Source of the DNA: a virus
DNA: 28,214 bases
Reading direction: 5' to 3' (one strand)
IMG/VR virus record: IMGVR_UViG_3300030085_001184
Span: 1 to 28,214 of that record
Positions 14,771 to 22,935 of the stretch are shown in pieces; the stretch's first letter is position 1; every line of letters begins with the position of its first letter. A model generated the notes under the pieces. The model was not told the origin of the DNA. It saw only the letters and a program-made list of their open reading frames with translations, and did not search any database. Position numbers and translations under genes: made by a program.

Positions 14771-16534
14771 ATGAAAATATTATTTACAGTAGGTTATCAA
14801 AATAAACCATTCAATAAGACAAATTGGATAAAAAATGGTGTGGGTGGTTCAGAGTATTGTATAATACATCTTGCAGAAGAGTTTTCAAAAAACGGACACG
14901 ATGTATTTGTTACAGGTGAATTAGATTCTGAAACATACAATCAAGTAAAGTATGTTGATTACACAAGTCTTCAAAATAATCAACACTTTGATGTTGTAAT
15001 CGCATCTAATTATATACACTATTTCAAACACTTAGAAGAAAAAAATATTACATTTGATAAATCATACTTTTGGATACATAACTTAGAATTTTATCCGTGG
15101 TACAATGGTGGTGTATTACCAAATAACGGATTAGACTATCTTAAACACCCAAAACTAACAAATATAGTAGCAGTATCGGATTGGCAACGAGGTAAGTTAT
15201 ATGAAAAGTATAATATCGAAGGTGGTAAGATAAAGGTAATAGGTAATGCCGTAAATGTAGACTTATTTGATAGTATCAAACAAGAAAAATTTAAACACAA
15301 AGTAATTTACACATCAGGACCAGATAGAGGTCTATGGAATTTATTTAATATATGGGATGACTTAAAGAAAATAAATCCTAAATTAACATTATGGGTGGCA
15401 CAACCACCATATACAAATGATTGGGATGATTTAGATAGAATTAAAAAAGATTATCCTAACATTGAAGATTTAGATGTAAGATTTTTAGGTTCTTTAAGTC
15501 CAAGTGATTTATACAGACAAATAAAATCATCTGAGTATTGGATTTATCCATCACAATATGATGAAACATATTGTATAACTGCACTTGAAATGATGATGGG
15601 TAGGGTAAAAATTATATCAACCGACACAGGTAATTTAAAAAAATTACTAAATAATAAATCCATAATCGTAAACTCTAATGTGGATGCAGGATTGATGAGA
15701 GAAACAATCGTAGCTGCATACGCATTTGAAGCTGATAGAGAACAAAATAGTATAGTAAACTTAGATAAGTCAGAAAAGTTTGCAAGAGAACAAAATTGGA
15801 GTGTAAGATATAATGAATGGATGGACATGATAAACGATTCTTCTACAAATAATGAATTAACAGAACTTCAAAAAACATTACTAATGGATGTAGAACCAAA
15901 AGAAGGTGAAAGATTACATTCCGATTTATACTCATATTGGGACAATAAACAAGAATGGACAAATAAATTTATAACATATTCGGCAAGAACAAAAGAATGG
16001 GACTTGATAGTAGATGAACCTTTTGATAGTTGTTTTACATTCCCACTATTTACAGAGGAGTTTTGTAAAAAAATTAGAGAAGAGGCAGAACACTCAAATG
16101 CATGGACTGTTGATAGACATGAAAACTATCCAACAACAGATATGTTATTAACCGCAATCGGTATGGATGAAATATATAATGATGTACTAAAAGAGTATGT
16201 TATGCAACTTAGCATATATTTATGGGCGTTAGAAGGTAAAGGTTGGGATGATATGAAATCCGAAAACTTTTTAGCTAAATATAAACCAAATGCACAAGGA
16301 CATCTTTCTATACATCATGATAGAGCGGATATTACTTGTTTGATACAATTATCAGACTTAGACGAGTACGAGGGTGGTGGTACTTGGTTTAGAAGACAAA
16401 AGAAGTTAGTAAAAGGTCCAATCGGTTACGCAACATTACACCCTGGCAATATAACACATAAGCACGGCGCAAGGGCTACAACAAAAGGTACTCGTTATAT
16501 TGTAGTTTCGTTTATGGAAAATAGGGAAAGCTAA
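14771..16534 (+). CDS. GT-B glycosyltransferase fused to PLOD-like lysyl hydroxylase
   Basis: A 587-residue bifunctional enzyme that starts 2 nt after the previous stop. Residues 1-350 are a GT4-like GT-B glycosyltransferase: MKILFTVGYQNKPF, the NGVGGSEY loop, WIHNLEFYPWYNGG, IVAVSDWQRGKLYEKY, NAVNVDLFD, IYTSGPDRGLWNL, and a C-terminal E-x7-E motif (DETYCITALEMM). A linker with charged residues leads to a 2-oxoglutarate/Fe(II) oxygenase domain (about 375-587): FPLFTEEFCKKI, H515-H-D517, DEYEGGGTWF, GYATLHPGNITHKH (distal H565) and TTKGTRYIVVSF (R575). This end matches animal procollagen lysyl hydroxylase (HHD, YEGGG, HPG-x-x-TH-x-H, GTRYI-x-VSF) in order and spacing. The likely job is hydroxylation of X-Lys-Gly and glycosylation of the product. 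Human LH3 and mimivirus L230 likewise join both activities on one chain. Confidence 0.88.
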   Translation: MKILFTVGYQNKPFNKTNWIKNGVGGSEYCIIHLAEEFSKNGHDVFVTGELDSETYNQVKYVDYTSLQNNQHFDVVIASNYIHYFKHLEEKNITFDKSYFWIHNLEFYPWYNGGVLPNNGLDYLKHPKLTNIVAVSDWQRGKLYEKYNIEGGKIKVIGNAVNVDLFDSIKQEKFKHKVIYTSGPDRGLWNLFNIWDDLKKINPKLTLWVAQPPYTNDWDDLDRIKKDYPNIEDLDVRFLGSLSPSDLYRQIKSSEYWIYPSQYDETYCITALEMMMGRVKIISTDTGNLKKLLNNKSIIVNSNVDAGLMRETIVAAYAFEADREQNSIVNLDKSEKFAREQNWSVRYNEWMDMINDSSTNNELTELQKTLLMDVEPKEGERLHSDLYSYWDNKQEWTNKFITYSARTKEWDLIVDEPFDSCFTFPLFTEEFCKKIREEAEHSNAWTVDRHENYPTTDMLLTAIGMDEIYNDVLKEYVMQLSIYLWALEGKGWDDMKSENFLAKYKPNAQGHLSIHHDRADITCLIQLSDLDEYEGGGTWFRRQKKLVKGPIGYATLHPGNITHKHGARATTKGTRYIVVSFMENRES

Positions 16535-16543
16535 TTATTTCCA

Positions 16544-16551
16544 TATTTATA
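16544..16551 (+). promoter_or_regulatory. TATTTATA late-promoter-like motif
   Basis: CATATTTATATACATAG stands 19 nt before the gene at 16570, directly upstream of its GAGGAG ribosome binding site. It is the clearest member of the motif family and marks the start of the neck/tail gene block. Function is inferred. Confidence 0.4.
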
Positions 16552-16569
16552 TACATAGAGGAGAATTAA

Positions 16570-17733
16570 ATGGCAGTAAACATTCCAATTTGGCCTGGCT
16601 CAGGTTCATTTACAAGCGGTTCATCAACTCCTTTCGGATACTTTGATAGTGATGCACAATTTCAAAGTGACGCTCCGAAAGTTGCAGAGTGGTGTGCGAA
16701 GAGATTGGGATATCCAATCGTAGATGTTGAATTACAAGACATTAACTTTTTTACTTGTCTTGAAGAGGCAGCTAATGAATATTCTTCACAAGTAAATCAA
16801 TATAGAGCAAAAGAAAATTTATTATCATTACAAGGGTCTGACTTGAATGGTGATTTAAAAGATACAGAAATAGCACCAAACCTAAATGGTGTAGTAAGTA
16901 TAGCAAAAGATTATGGAACGGAAGCGGGTAGTGGTGGAAGAGTCACAGTATTCACGGGGTCGTTCAATATGAAATCAGGACAACAAATTTATGACTTATC
17001 GGATGCAAGTGTTGTAAACTTAGAAAGTGGTTCGGTTAATGATGGTGTTGTATTAAGAAAAGTATTCCATACACAACCACCCGCTATTATAAGATACTTT
17101 GACCCATTTGTAGGTACTGGTTTAGGTTCACAACAAATGATGGAAACTTTTGGATGGGGTAACTATTCGCCAGGTGTTTCTTTTATGATGCAACCAATGT
17201 TTGATGACTTGTTAAGATTACAAGCTATTGAATTTAATGATTACATTCGTAAATCTGCATATGGATTTCATGTAGATGGTAAACGAATAAGACTATACCC
17301 ATTACCATCAGGAAGAGATGATGGTAAAAAGGTTTACTTTGACTATACATTAGAAAGTGATAGTAAATCAGCAGTAGCAGGTACAAATGTTGTAAGTGAT
17401 TTATCAAACGCACCATTTGGAAGATTAACATACACAAATATTAATAGCGCAGGAAAACAATGGATTGCTAGATACGCATTGGCGTTAGCAAAAGAAATGT
17501 TAGGTGCAATTAGAGCTAAATTTAGTTCTATTCCTATACCAGGTGCAGATGTAACACTTGATGGTTCTGATTTAAGAAATGAAGCTTCAGCTGAAAAAGA
17601 AACTTTACTAACAGAATTAAAAGAAATGTTAGAATCTACATCTCGTAGAGCATTAATGGAAGCGCGTAAAGAAGAGTCTGAATTCTTAGAAGAAACTTTA
17701 AACAGAGTTCCAAGACCAATTTATATAGGATAA
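16570..17733 (+). CDS. Neck/head-tail connector protein (gp13-like)
   Basis: A 387-residue structural protein with a strong AGGAG site (GAGGAGAATTAAATG). After a flexible start (IWPGSGSFTSGSSTPFGYFD), residues 35-80 look like the helical bundle of a head-tail adaptor (KVAEWCAKRLGYPIVDVELQ, then FFTCLEEAANEYSSQVNQY). The middle is beta-rich (QQIYDLSDAS, IRYFDPF), and the C-terminus is helical and charged. It precedes genes resembling T4 gp14, gp15, gp18 and gp19 in that order, so the gp13 position is the natural reading. Sequence identity with T4 gp13 itself is not obvious to me, so the specific name is tentative; a connector role is likely. Confidence 0.55.
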   Translation: MAVNIPIWPGSGSFTSGSSTPFGYFDSDAQFQSDAPKVAEWCAKRLGYPIVDVELQDINFFTCLEEAANEYSSQVNQYRAKENLLSLQGSDLNGDLKDTEIAPNLNGVVSIAKDYGTEAGSGGRVTVFTGSFNMKSGQQIYDLSDASVVNLESGSVNDGVVLRKVFHTQPPAIIRYFDPFVGTGLGSQQMMETFGWGNYSPGVSFMMQPMFDDLLRLQAIEFNDYIRKSAYGFHVDGKRIRLYPLPSGRDDGKKVYFDYTLESDSKSAVAGTNVVSDLSNAPFGRLTYTNINSAGKQWIARYALALAKEMLGAIRAKFSSIPIPGADVTLDGSDLRNEASAEKETLLTELKEMLESTSRRALMEARKEESEFLEETLNRVPRPIYIG

Positions 17734-17736
17734 GAC

Positions 17737-18264
17737 ATGGCATTGTTCGGTGGACAACGAGATATGGATTTGTTCAACAAAGTGAACAAAGAACTCATCA
17801 ATGATATTATTGATACAGAAGTCTATTACTATATGGTAGCGGTTACTGAAACTAAATCTAATTTATATGGTGAAGGTAAAGATAAAGTATTTCACAATCC
17901 AATAAAAGTACCATGTTTAGTTGAAAGAAATCAAGCATCACAAATTTCAGATGAATTTGGACAATCATATCAGCGTGAAGTACAATTCAAATTTTTAAGA
18001 GATACACTTGTATCAAAAGATTTAGTACCTGAAGTTGGTGACATTATACAATGGAATAATGAATATCATTTAATTGACGCATCGTATTCATATCAGTACT
18101 TTGCAGGTAAAAATCCTAAATATTGGGATGGTGGTGACACTCAAGGTCTTAATGTATCTATTATATGTGATACTCATGTAACAAGACAATCAAGTATTAA
18201 ATTAGTAGAAACAAGATTTGGTAATTCAAATCAGAATGATAATGAAGTACCAGTAGGATTATAA
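17737..18264 (+). CDS. Neck protein (gp14-like)
   Basis: A 175-residue probable head-tail joining protein, 3 nt after the previous gene and 1 nt before the next, so the three are translated as a unit. Key features are FNKVNKELINDIIDTEVYYY near the N-terminus, a beta-barrel-like core (KVPCLVERN, REVQFKFLRDTLV), and VGDIIQWNNEYHLIDASYSY, QYFAGKNPKYWDGG, a turn typical of connector proteins that encircle the portal or tube. It is shorter than T4 gp14 (256 aa). The name is based on gene order plus this core motif, not on a full-length match. Confidence 0.5.
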   Translation: MALFGGQRDMDLFNKVNKELINDIIDTEVYYYMVAVTETKSNLYGEGKDKVFHNPIKVPCLVERNQASQISDEFGQSYQREVQFKFLRDTLVSKDLVPEVGDIIQWNNEYHLIDASYSYQYFAGKNPKYWDGGDTQGLNVSIICDTHVTRQSSIKLVETRFGNSNQNDNEVPVGL

Positions 18265-18265
18265 A

Positions 18266-19105
18266 ATGGCAACAAGATACAGAAACGAAGATAAATCAAA
18301 ACCTCAGATTATACAAACACAATCGTCTACATCTGTTGACCCTAAGTTAAACAAGGCAAAACAAATAAGACGAGATAAAGACAATGTAAAAAATGTTAGT
18401 GTTGGTATTTATGATGTTGATTCTGCATTTAAAAACTTTTTAGAAAAAGATGTAAGACCAACTGTTGAGGATGATGGAAGATTTTTTCCTGTACCTGTAA
18501 TGTACGCTTCACCTGAAAAATGGGCAAGTGCACAAAGAGATGGTTTTATGAAAGATGAAAACGGAATGATATTAACACCCGTTATAGTCTTCAAAAGAGA
18601 TAATCTTTCAATTAATACAGAACTATCAAAACTAAAAGTTGCACAAAACGAAGACGCACATCAGGCATTTGAAAGAAAATATACAAAAGTAAATCGTTAT
18701 GACCAATTTTCTATATTAACAGGTGAAGTTCCTAAAAAAGAATTTTTATCAGTAGAAAGACCAGACTATGTCGATTTACAATATGAAGTAATAGTTTGGT
18801 GTGACTACATGGAGCAGGTTAATAAAGTAGTAGAACAGATTGTATTCTTTCAAGGTCGTTCTTTTGGTGAAAGATACAAGTTTGTAATAAAAGGTGATTC
18901 TTACTCGTTTGAAACTATTGCAGAAATGGGTCAAGATAGAATTACTAAAGCAACAATATCATTGGTAGCAAAAGCATATATTGTACCAGAATATGTAGGT
19001 TTAAACAACAACACAAAACGAAGAATATCAAAAGGAAAAGTAGTATTTACTGAAGACCCAACACTTTCTGGCAATAAAAAAGCCAAAAAAAGTGGTAATG
19101 AATAA
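18266..19105 (+). CDS. Tail sheath stabiliser/tail terminator (gp15-like)
   Basis: A 279-residue protein, close to the 272 residues of T4 gp15. Residues 1-45 are polar and probably disordered. A conserved-looking core follows: VGIYDVDSAFKNFLEKDVRP, GRFFPVPVMYASPEKW, ILTPVIVFKRDNL, DYVDLQYEVIVWCDYMEQVN, VVEQIVFFQGRSFGERYKF, ITKATISLVAKAYIVPEYV. The strand-helix-strand pattern with a long helix after the W-C-D-Y motif fits tail-terminator folds. The tail is Lys-rich. It directly precedes the sheath region, as gp15 does relative to gp18 in T4, although the terminase genes that separate them in T4 are missing here. Confidence 0.55.
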   Translation: MATRYRNEDKSKPQIIQTQSSTSVDPKLNKAKQIRRDKDNVKNVSVGIYDVDSAFKNFLEKDVRPTVEDDGRFFPVPVMYASPEKWASAQRDGFMKDENGMILTPVIVFKRDNLSINTELSKLKVAQNEDAHQAFERKYTKVNRYDQFSILTGEVPKKEFLSVERPDYVDLQYEVIVWCDYMEQVNKVVEQIVFFQGRSFGERYKFVIKGDSYSFETIAEMGQDRITKATISLVAKAYIVPEYVGLNNNTKRRISKGKVVFTEDPTLSGNKKAKKSGNE

Positions 19106-19113
19106 TTTTTCCA

Positions 19114-19121
19114 TATTTATA
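19114..19121 (+). promoter_or_regulatory. TATTTATA late-promoter-like motif
   Basis: CCATATTTATATTAG lies 28 nt upstream of the small coiled-coil gene at 19150, preceded by a T-run. It is a member of the recurrent motif family. Confidence 0.38.
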
Positions 19122-19149
19122 TTAGTAGTAAACAATAAATTTTAGAGTT

Positions 19150-19431
19150 ATGGCAGAAAAAGAATTAAGAAGTTTTTCGGAAGAAGAGAAAAAGAAAATT
19201 ACAGAAATTCAAAGTAAAGTTTTATCTATAACTGCAAGGTTAGGTGAAATTGAAATCGGTATAACTACCTTAGAATCACAATTCAGTAGTTTAAAAGACG
19301 AAAAAGACACATTGATGAAATCTTACAGAGAATTAGTTGACGAAGAAAACAAGTTTGGTGAAGAATTGAGAAGTAAATATGGTGATGGAACATACGATGT
19401 TCAAACCAATACATTCACACCTAGCAAATAA
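19150..19431 (+). CDS. Small coiled-coil protein
   Basis: A 93-residue, highly charged protein. Residues 5-75 show heptad-like spacing of Ile/Leu (ITEIQSKVLSITARLGEIEI, then LESQFSSLKDEKDTLMKSYR), consistent with one or two coiled coils. The C-terminus (YGDGTYDVQTNTFTPSK) is extended. It starts in a GTTATG context with GAG upstream. It has its own TATTTATA motif and lies between the gp15-like and sheath genes. This is not the place or length of a T4 small terminase, and no DNA-binding motif is seen. It could be a tail-assembly helper or minor structural protein; function unknown. Confidence 0.65.
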   Translation: MAEKELRSFSEEEKKKITEIQSKVLSITARLGEIEIGITTLESQFSSLKDEKDTLMKSYRELVDEENKFGEELRSKYGDGTYDVQTNTFTPSK

Positions 19432-19456
19432 GTATTCGTTTTCGAAATTTTTGAGG

Positions 19457-19464
19457 TATTTATA
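19457..19464 (+). promoter_or_regulatory. TATTTATA late-promoter-like motif
   Basis: GGTATTTATATAAAGG lies 37 nt before the sheath gene start. It is a member of the recurrent motif family and drives one of the most abundant virion proteins if functional. Confidence 0.4.
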
Positions 19465-19501
19465 TAAAGGTAAACCCAAAGATTTAATTTAGGAGAAAAT
19501 A

Positions 19502-21901
19502 ATGGCAGAAAGAATTGTTAGTCCAGGTGTATTCACAAGAGAAAAAGACCTATCGTTTTTACCTCAAGGTATCGGTGAAATAGGTGCAGCTCTAATTGGA
19601 CAAAGTATAAAAGGACCTGCATTCGTACCAACAAAAGTAGAGTCCTTCGAAGAATTTACGCAGATATTTGGTGGATTGACACAAGATTCATATTTACCAT
19701 ATACTGCACAATCATATTTAGAAGACGCAGGAACTGCAACTATCGTTAGAGTATTAGGACAGAGTGGTTACACAGTTGAACCTTTAGTTTTAAAAATTAG
19801 TGGTTCAGTAGCAGCAGTAATTCATCCTACTACAAAAGTACCATTTGGTAGTGTTGCGAACTCAACAGGTTCCTTCAATATTTCAAAAGTTACTAACATA
19901 AGTGGGTCATATGACAACCCAACAACTGAAGTATCAGCGTCTAACTTCGCACTTTACCTAAAAGGTAATGGTGCAATTACAGGATTATCAGAATCAGCAG
20001 TATTAGCTATACCAACCGCATCATTGAACCCAACTGCCACTAATTATATCGGAAAAACATTTGGTTCATCTCCTAAAAATGGTTCGGAATTTGGTTTCTT
20101 ATACATGAACTTTAAAGCTTTCCAATCTTCTTCGTTCTCAGCTGACGCTAATTGTGATGTTGAAGTCGATACAATGAGAAAGACTGATTATACAAAAGCA
20201 TACTCTGAAGCAAGTACTCCTTATATTATATCACAAGATATCGCAGGTGTAACTAAAAACTTATTTAAGTTCCATACATTATCACATGGTACATCTACGA
20301 ACTATGAGTTTAAAGTAGGTATTAGAGATATCAAACCTGCAAATGAAGTACCAGGTTCAGAATACGGAACATTCTCAGTAATAGTAAGAAGAGTAGACAC
20401 TTCTAAGATTGCTAATTCAATTTTTGGACAAACAGTTCAAGATTCTGATTTAAGACCAAACATCGTAGAAGAGTTTAGTGGTGTAAACTTAGACCCTAAC
20501 TCACCAAACTATATTAAGAGAGTTATCGGTGACAAATTTATTACTGTTGATGCAAACGGAAAAGTATCAAGTAATGGTGACTATCCAAACGCATCTTCAC
20601 ATATTAGAGTAGAAGTTGATAGTGATTTAGATGCAGGTGCACTTGATTCAAGTCTTGTACCATTTGGATTTGCAAAATTAACCTCACCTTTACATAGTGG
20701 ACACAATTTACCAGCTCCATCATATGTAACTGACCAAGTTATTGGTACTGAGTATAACAAGAGAGCATTCTTAGGTTATAACTTCGACTTTACAAATACT
20801 GATAACTTAAACTTCTTGAACCCATTACCAGATTCAAATACTGAAACTGTTGGTAGTAAGTTCATGTTAAGTAATTGTACTTCTAACGGAGCAGCAATCA
20901 CATTAAACTCTGTTATAGATGCTAAGAAATTCATAGTACCATTCCAAGGTGGTTTTGATGGATTCGCACCAAACAGAACAGTACTTACAGGTCAAAACAT
21001 TGTTGCAGGTAATATGCAAGGATTAGATTTATCATCAGCTACGGCTCCTGGTACAATCGCTTTCAGAAAAGCAATCAACGCAATGTCAAATCCTGATGAG
21101 TACGATATGAACTTATTGGTAACGCCAGGTGTAATCAATAGACTACACTCTTCAGTTAGTACATTTGCAAAAGATATGTGTGAAGACAGACAAGACGCAT
21201 TCTATGTAATGGACGCAGGAGCATATCAAGATTCAATCGCAACAGTAGTTAACTCACTAAGTTCATTTGATTCGAATTATGTTGGTACTTATCACCCATG
21301 GGTTAAAATCCTTGATGTAGATAAGAACAAGCCAGTCTGGGTACCACCAAGTGTTGTATTACCAGGTGTTATCGCATTTAATGACGCAGTTGCAGAACCA
21401 TGGTTCGCACCAGCTGGTCTTAACAGAGGTGGTTTATCAAATGTAATCGAAGTTAAATCAAGATTAACTCACGATGAAAGAGATACATTATACGAAAATA
21501 GAATTAACCCAATCGCAACATTCCCTGGACAAGGAGCAACGGTATTTGGACAAAAAACACTCCAAGCTAGACCATCAGCACTTGACAGAATCAATGTAAG
21601 AAGATTGTTAATAGCATTGAAGAAGTTCATCGCATCATCTTCAAGATATCTATTGTTCGAAAATAACACGGCAGCGACAAGAAACAGATTCTTAAGTATA
21701 GTTAATCCTTACTTAGAGTCAGTTCAACAAAGACAAGGTCTTTACGCATTCCGAGTAATCATGGATGAGTCAAACAATACACCAGATATTATTGACAGAA
21801 ACATCTTAAAAGGAGAGATTTTTATTCAACCAGCGAAAACTGCAGAGTTTATAGTACTTGATTTCAATGTACTACCAACAGGCGCAGCGTTCCCTGAATA
21901 A
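19502..21901 (+). CDS. Contractile tail sheath protein (gp18-like)
   Basis: A 799-residue tail sheath protein that polymerises around the tail tube and contracts on infection. The start is highly typical: ERIVSPGVFTREKDLSFLPQ, IGEIGAALIGQSIKGPAFVP, VESFEEFTQIFGG, then YTAQSYLEDAGTATIVRVLG. A variable inserted domain occupies about residues 90-450. The conserved C-terminal half includes AINAMSNPDEYDMNLLVTPG, the catalogue-typical WFAPAGLNRGGL, TVFGQKTLQARPSALDRINV, RRLLIALKKFIASSSRYLLF and a closing strand ending in FNVLPTGAAFPE. T4 gp18 is 659 residues, so this form is longer, probably by surface-exposed insertions. A strong site (TTTAGGAGAAAATAATG) and its own promoter-like motif suit high expression. 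Confidence 0.95.
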   Translation: MAERIVSPGVFTREKDLSFLPQGIGEIGAALIGQSIKGPAFVPTKVESFEEFTQIFGGLTQDSYLPYTAQSYLEDAGTATIVRVLGQSGYTVEPLVLKISGSVAAVIHPTTKVPFGSVANSTGSFNISKVTNISGSYDNPTTEVSASNFALYLKGNGAITGLSESAVLAIPTASLNPTATNYIGKTFGSSPKNGSEFGFLYMNFKAFQSSSFSADANCDVEVDTMRKTDYTKAYSEASTPYIISQDIAGVTKNLFKFHTLSHGTSTNYEFKVGIRDIKPANEVPGSEYGTFSVIVRRVDTSKIANSIFGQTVQDSDLRPNIVEEFSGVNLDPNSPNYIKRVIGDKFITVDANGKVSSNGDYPNASSHIRVEVDSDLDAGALDSSLVPFGFAKLTSPLHSGHNLPAPSYVTDQVIGTEYNKRAFLGYNFDFTNTDNLNFLNPLPDSNTETVGSKFMLSNCTSNGAAITLNSVIDAKKFIVPFQGGFDGFAPNRTVLTGQNIVAGNMQGLDLSSATAPGTIAFRKAINAMSNPDEYDMNLLVTPGVINRLHSSVSTFAKDMCEDRQDAFYVMDAGAYQDSIATVVNSLSSFDSNYVGTYHPWVKILDVDKNKPVWVPPSVVLPGVIAFNDAVAEPWFAPAGLNRGGLSNVIEVKSRLTHDERDTLYENRINPIATFPGQGATVFGQKTLQARPSALDRINVRRLLIALKKFIASSSRYLLFENNTAATRNRFLSIVNPYLESVQQRQGLYAFRVIMDESNNTPDIIDRNILKGEIFIQPAKTAEFIVLDFNVLPTGAAFPE

Positions 21902-21918
21902 AAAAAAATAGATAACAC

Positions 21919-21926
21919 TATTTATT
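21919..21926 (+). promoter_or_regulatory. TATTTATT late-promoter-like motif
   Basis: ACTATTTATTAG lies 23 nt before the tail tube gene. It is one base off TATTTATA and is at the conserved distance from the ribosome binding site. Confidence 0.35.
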
Positions 21927-21949
21927 AGAAAGAGAAATAGGAGAATTAA

Positions 21950-22438
21950 ATGGCACAATTATTAGACCCAAATGAAATAATGTTCACCAACTTTGAACCT
22001 AAAATGTCAAATAGGTTCATCATGTACATCGAAGGAATCCCTGCATACTTGGTGAAAACAGCAGCCAGACCAGAAATAAACAATGGTAAAGTTACCATCG
22101 ACCATATCAATGTTAGAAGATATGTAAAAGGTCGTTCTGAGTGGCAAGATTTAGCAATCACTTTATACGACCCAGTCGTACCTTCCGCTGCACAAGCAGT
22201 AATGGAGTGGGTAAGACTACATCACGAATCTGTAACAGGTAGAGATGGATACTCTGATTTCTATAAAAAAGATATCACATTCAACAGTTTGGGTCCTGTT
22301 GGTGATAAAGTAGAAGAGTGGACACTAAAAGGTGCATACATCCAATCTGCAAACTTTTCAGATATGGACTACGCAGGTGAAGACTTAGCAACCGTAGAAA
22401 TGACACTTACTTACGATTACGCAATATTACAATTCTAA
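21950..22438 (+). CDS. Tail tube protein (gp19-like)
   Basis: A 162-residue tail tube subunit, the same size class as T4 gp19 (163 aa). It starts with FTNFEPKMSNRFIMYIEGIP, followed by AYLVKTAARPEINNGKVTID, EWQDLAITLYDPVVPSAAQA, VMEWVRLHHESVTGRDGYSD and WTLKGAYIQSANFSDMDYAG, ending in TVEMTLTYDYAIL. These are the beta-strands and the helix of the hexameric tube fold. Its position right after the sheath gene is the usual one. Strong AGGAG site (ATAGGAGAATTAAATG). A clean terminator follows 33 nt after the stop. Confidence 0.95.
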   Translation: MAQLLDPNEIMFTNFEPKMSNRFIMYIEGIPAYLVKTAARPEINNGKVTIDHINVRRYVKGRSEWQDLAITLYDPVVPSAAQAVMEWVRLHHESVTGRDGYSDFYKKDITFNSLGPVGDKVEEWTLKGAYIQSANFSDMDYAGEDLATVEMTLTYDYAILQF

Positions 22439-22471
22439 GATACTGATTGTCAATAGAAATTACAAAATGAT

Positions 22472-22496
22472 AAACCCACCGATTGGTGGGTTTTTT
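22472..22496 (+). terminator. Rho-independent terminator after tail tube gene
   Basis: AAACCCACC (22472-22480), loop GATT, GGTGGGTTT (22485-22493), with a T-run to 22496. The perfect 9-bp stem and T-tract make it a strong terminator ending the sheath/tube unit. Confidence 0.9.
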
Positions 22497-22510
22497 ATTA
22501 TATAAACACA

Positions 22511-22518
22511 TATTTATT
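22511..22518 (+). promoter_or_regulatory. TATTTATT late-promoter-like motif
   Basis: ACATATTTATTACATATT follows the terminator and stands 26 nt upstream of the small gene at 22545. The terminator-then-motif order is what a new transcription unit should look like. Confidence 0.4.
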
Positions 22519-22544
22519 ACATATTAATACAAAGGAGAGATATT

Positions 22545-22814
22545 ATGGCATACTTAATCGTTAGAAGAAAAGACGACAACATTGTTGAGTGGATAGGACA
22601 TGATTCTGAAGGAACTTGGCAAGATGTTGCAAATGGTGAAGACCCAGCAACTCACTTTACTATTGCAGAGGCAGATGCAGAGTGGGGATTACCAGAAAAT
22701 GGTTTTGACTATGGTGGAAGAGACAAAATCACATATGATGGTGATTTACCAGATGGATTTGAAGCAGGTGTAAATGTTTTAAATGGTTCAGAAGGAAGTT
22801 ATTCTTGGGCATAA
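22545..22814 (+). CDS. Small acidic protein, unknown function
   Basis: An 89-residue strongly acidic protein with a good site (AAAGGAGAGATATTATG). Sequence features are AYLIVRRKDDNIVEWIGHDS, EGTWQDVANGEDPATHFTIA, the repeated phrase ENGFDYGGRD, and DGDLPDGFEAGVNV, with a C-terminal Trp. It looks like a compact beta-rich domain with no catalytic motif, signal peptide or membrane segment. It is a single-gene unit, isolated by terminators on both sides and with its own promoter-like motif, so it may be made at a different level from its neighbours. It could be a minor virion or decoration protein; no family is recognised. Confidence 0.7.
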   Translation: MAYLIVRRKDDNIVEWIGHDSEGTWQDVANGEDPATHFTIAEADAEWGLPENGFDYGGRDKITYDGDLPDGFEAGVNVLNGSEGSYSWA

Positions 22815-22836
22815 TCAATATTTGGTGAAAAAATAG

Positions 22837-22863
22837 AAACCCCCAACTTTTTGGGGGTTTTTT
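22837..22863 (+). terminator. Rho-independent terminator
   Basis: AAACCCCCAA (22837-22846), loop CTTT, TTGGGGGTTT (22851-22860), followed by more T. Perfect 10-bp stem. It ends the single-gene unit at 22545-22814. Confidence 0.92.
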
Positions 22864-22886
22864 GTATTATAAATGTTCCTGTTACA

Positions 22887-22894
22887 TATATATT
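22887..22894 (+). promoter_or_regulatory. TATATATT late-promoter-like motif (variant)
   Basis: ACATATATATTAGTG lies between the terminator and the gene at 22936, 41 nt from its start. It matches the motif family less well than the others. Confidence 0.25.
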
Positions 22895-22935
22895 AGTGTA
22901 CAGTACAACAAAATAGATATAAAACGAGTTTTATT

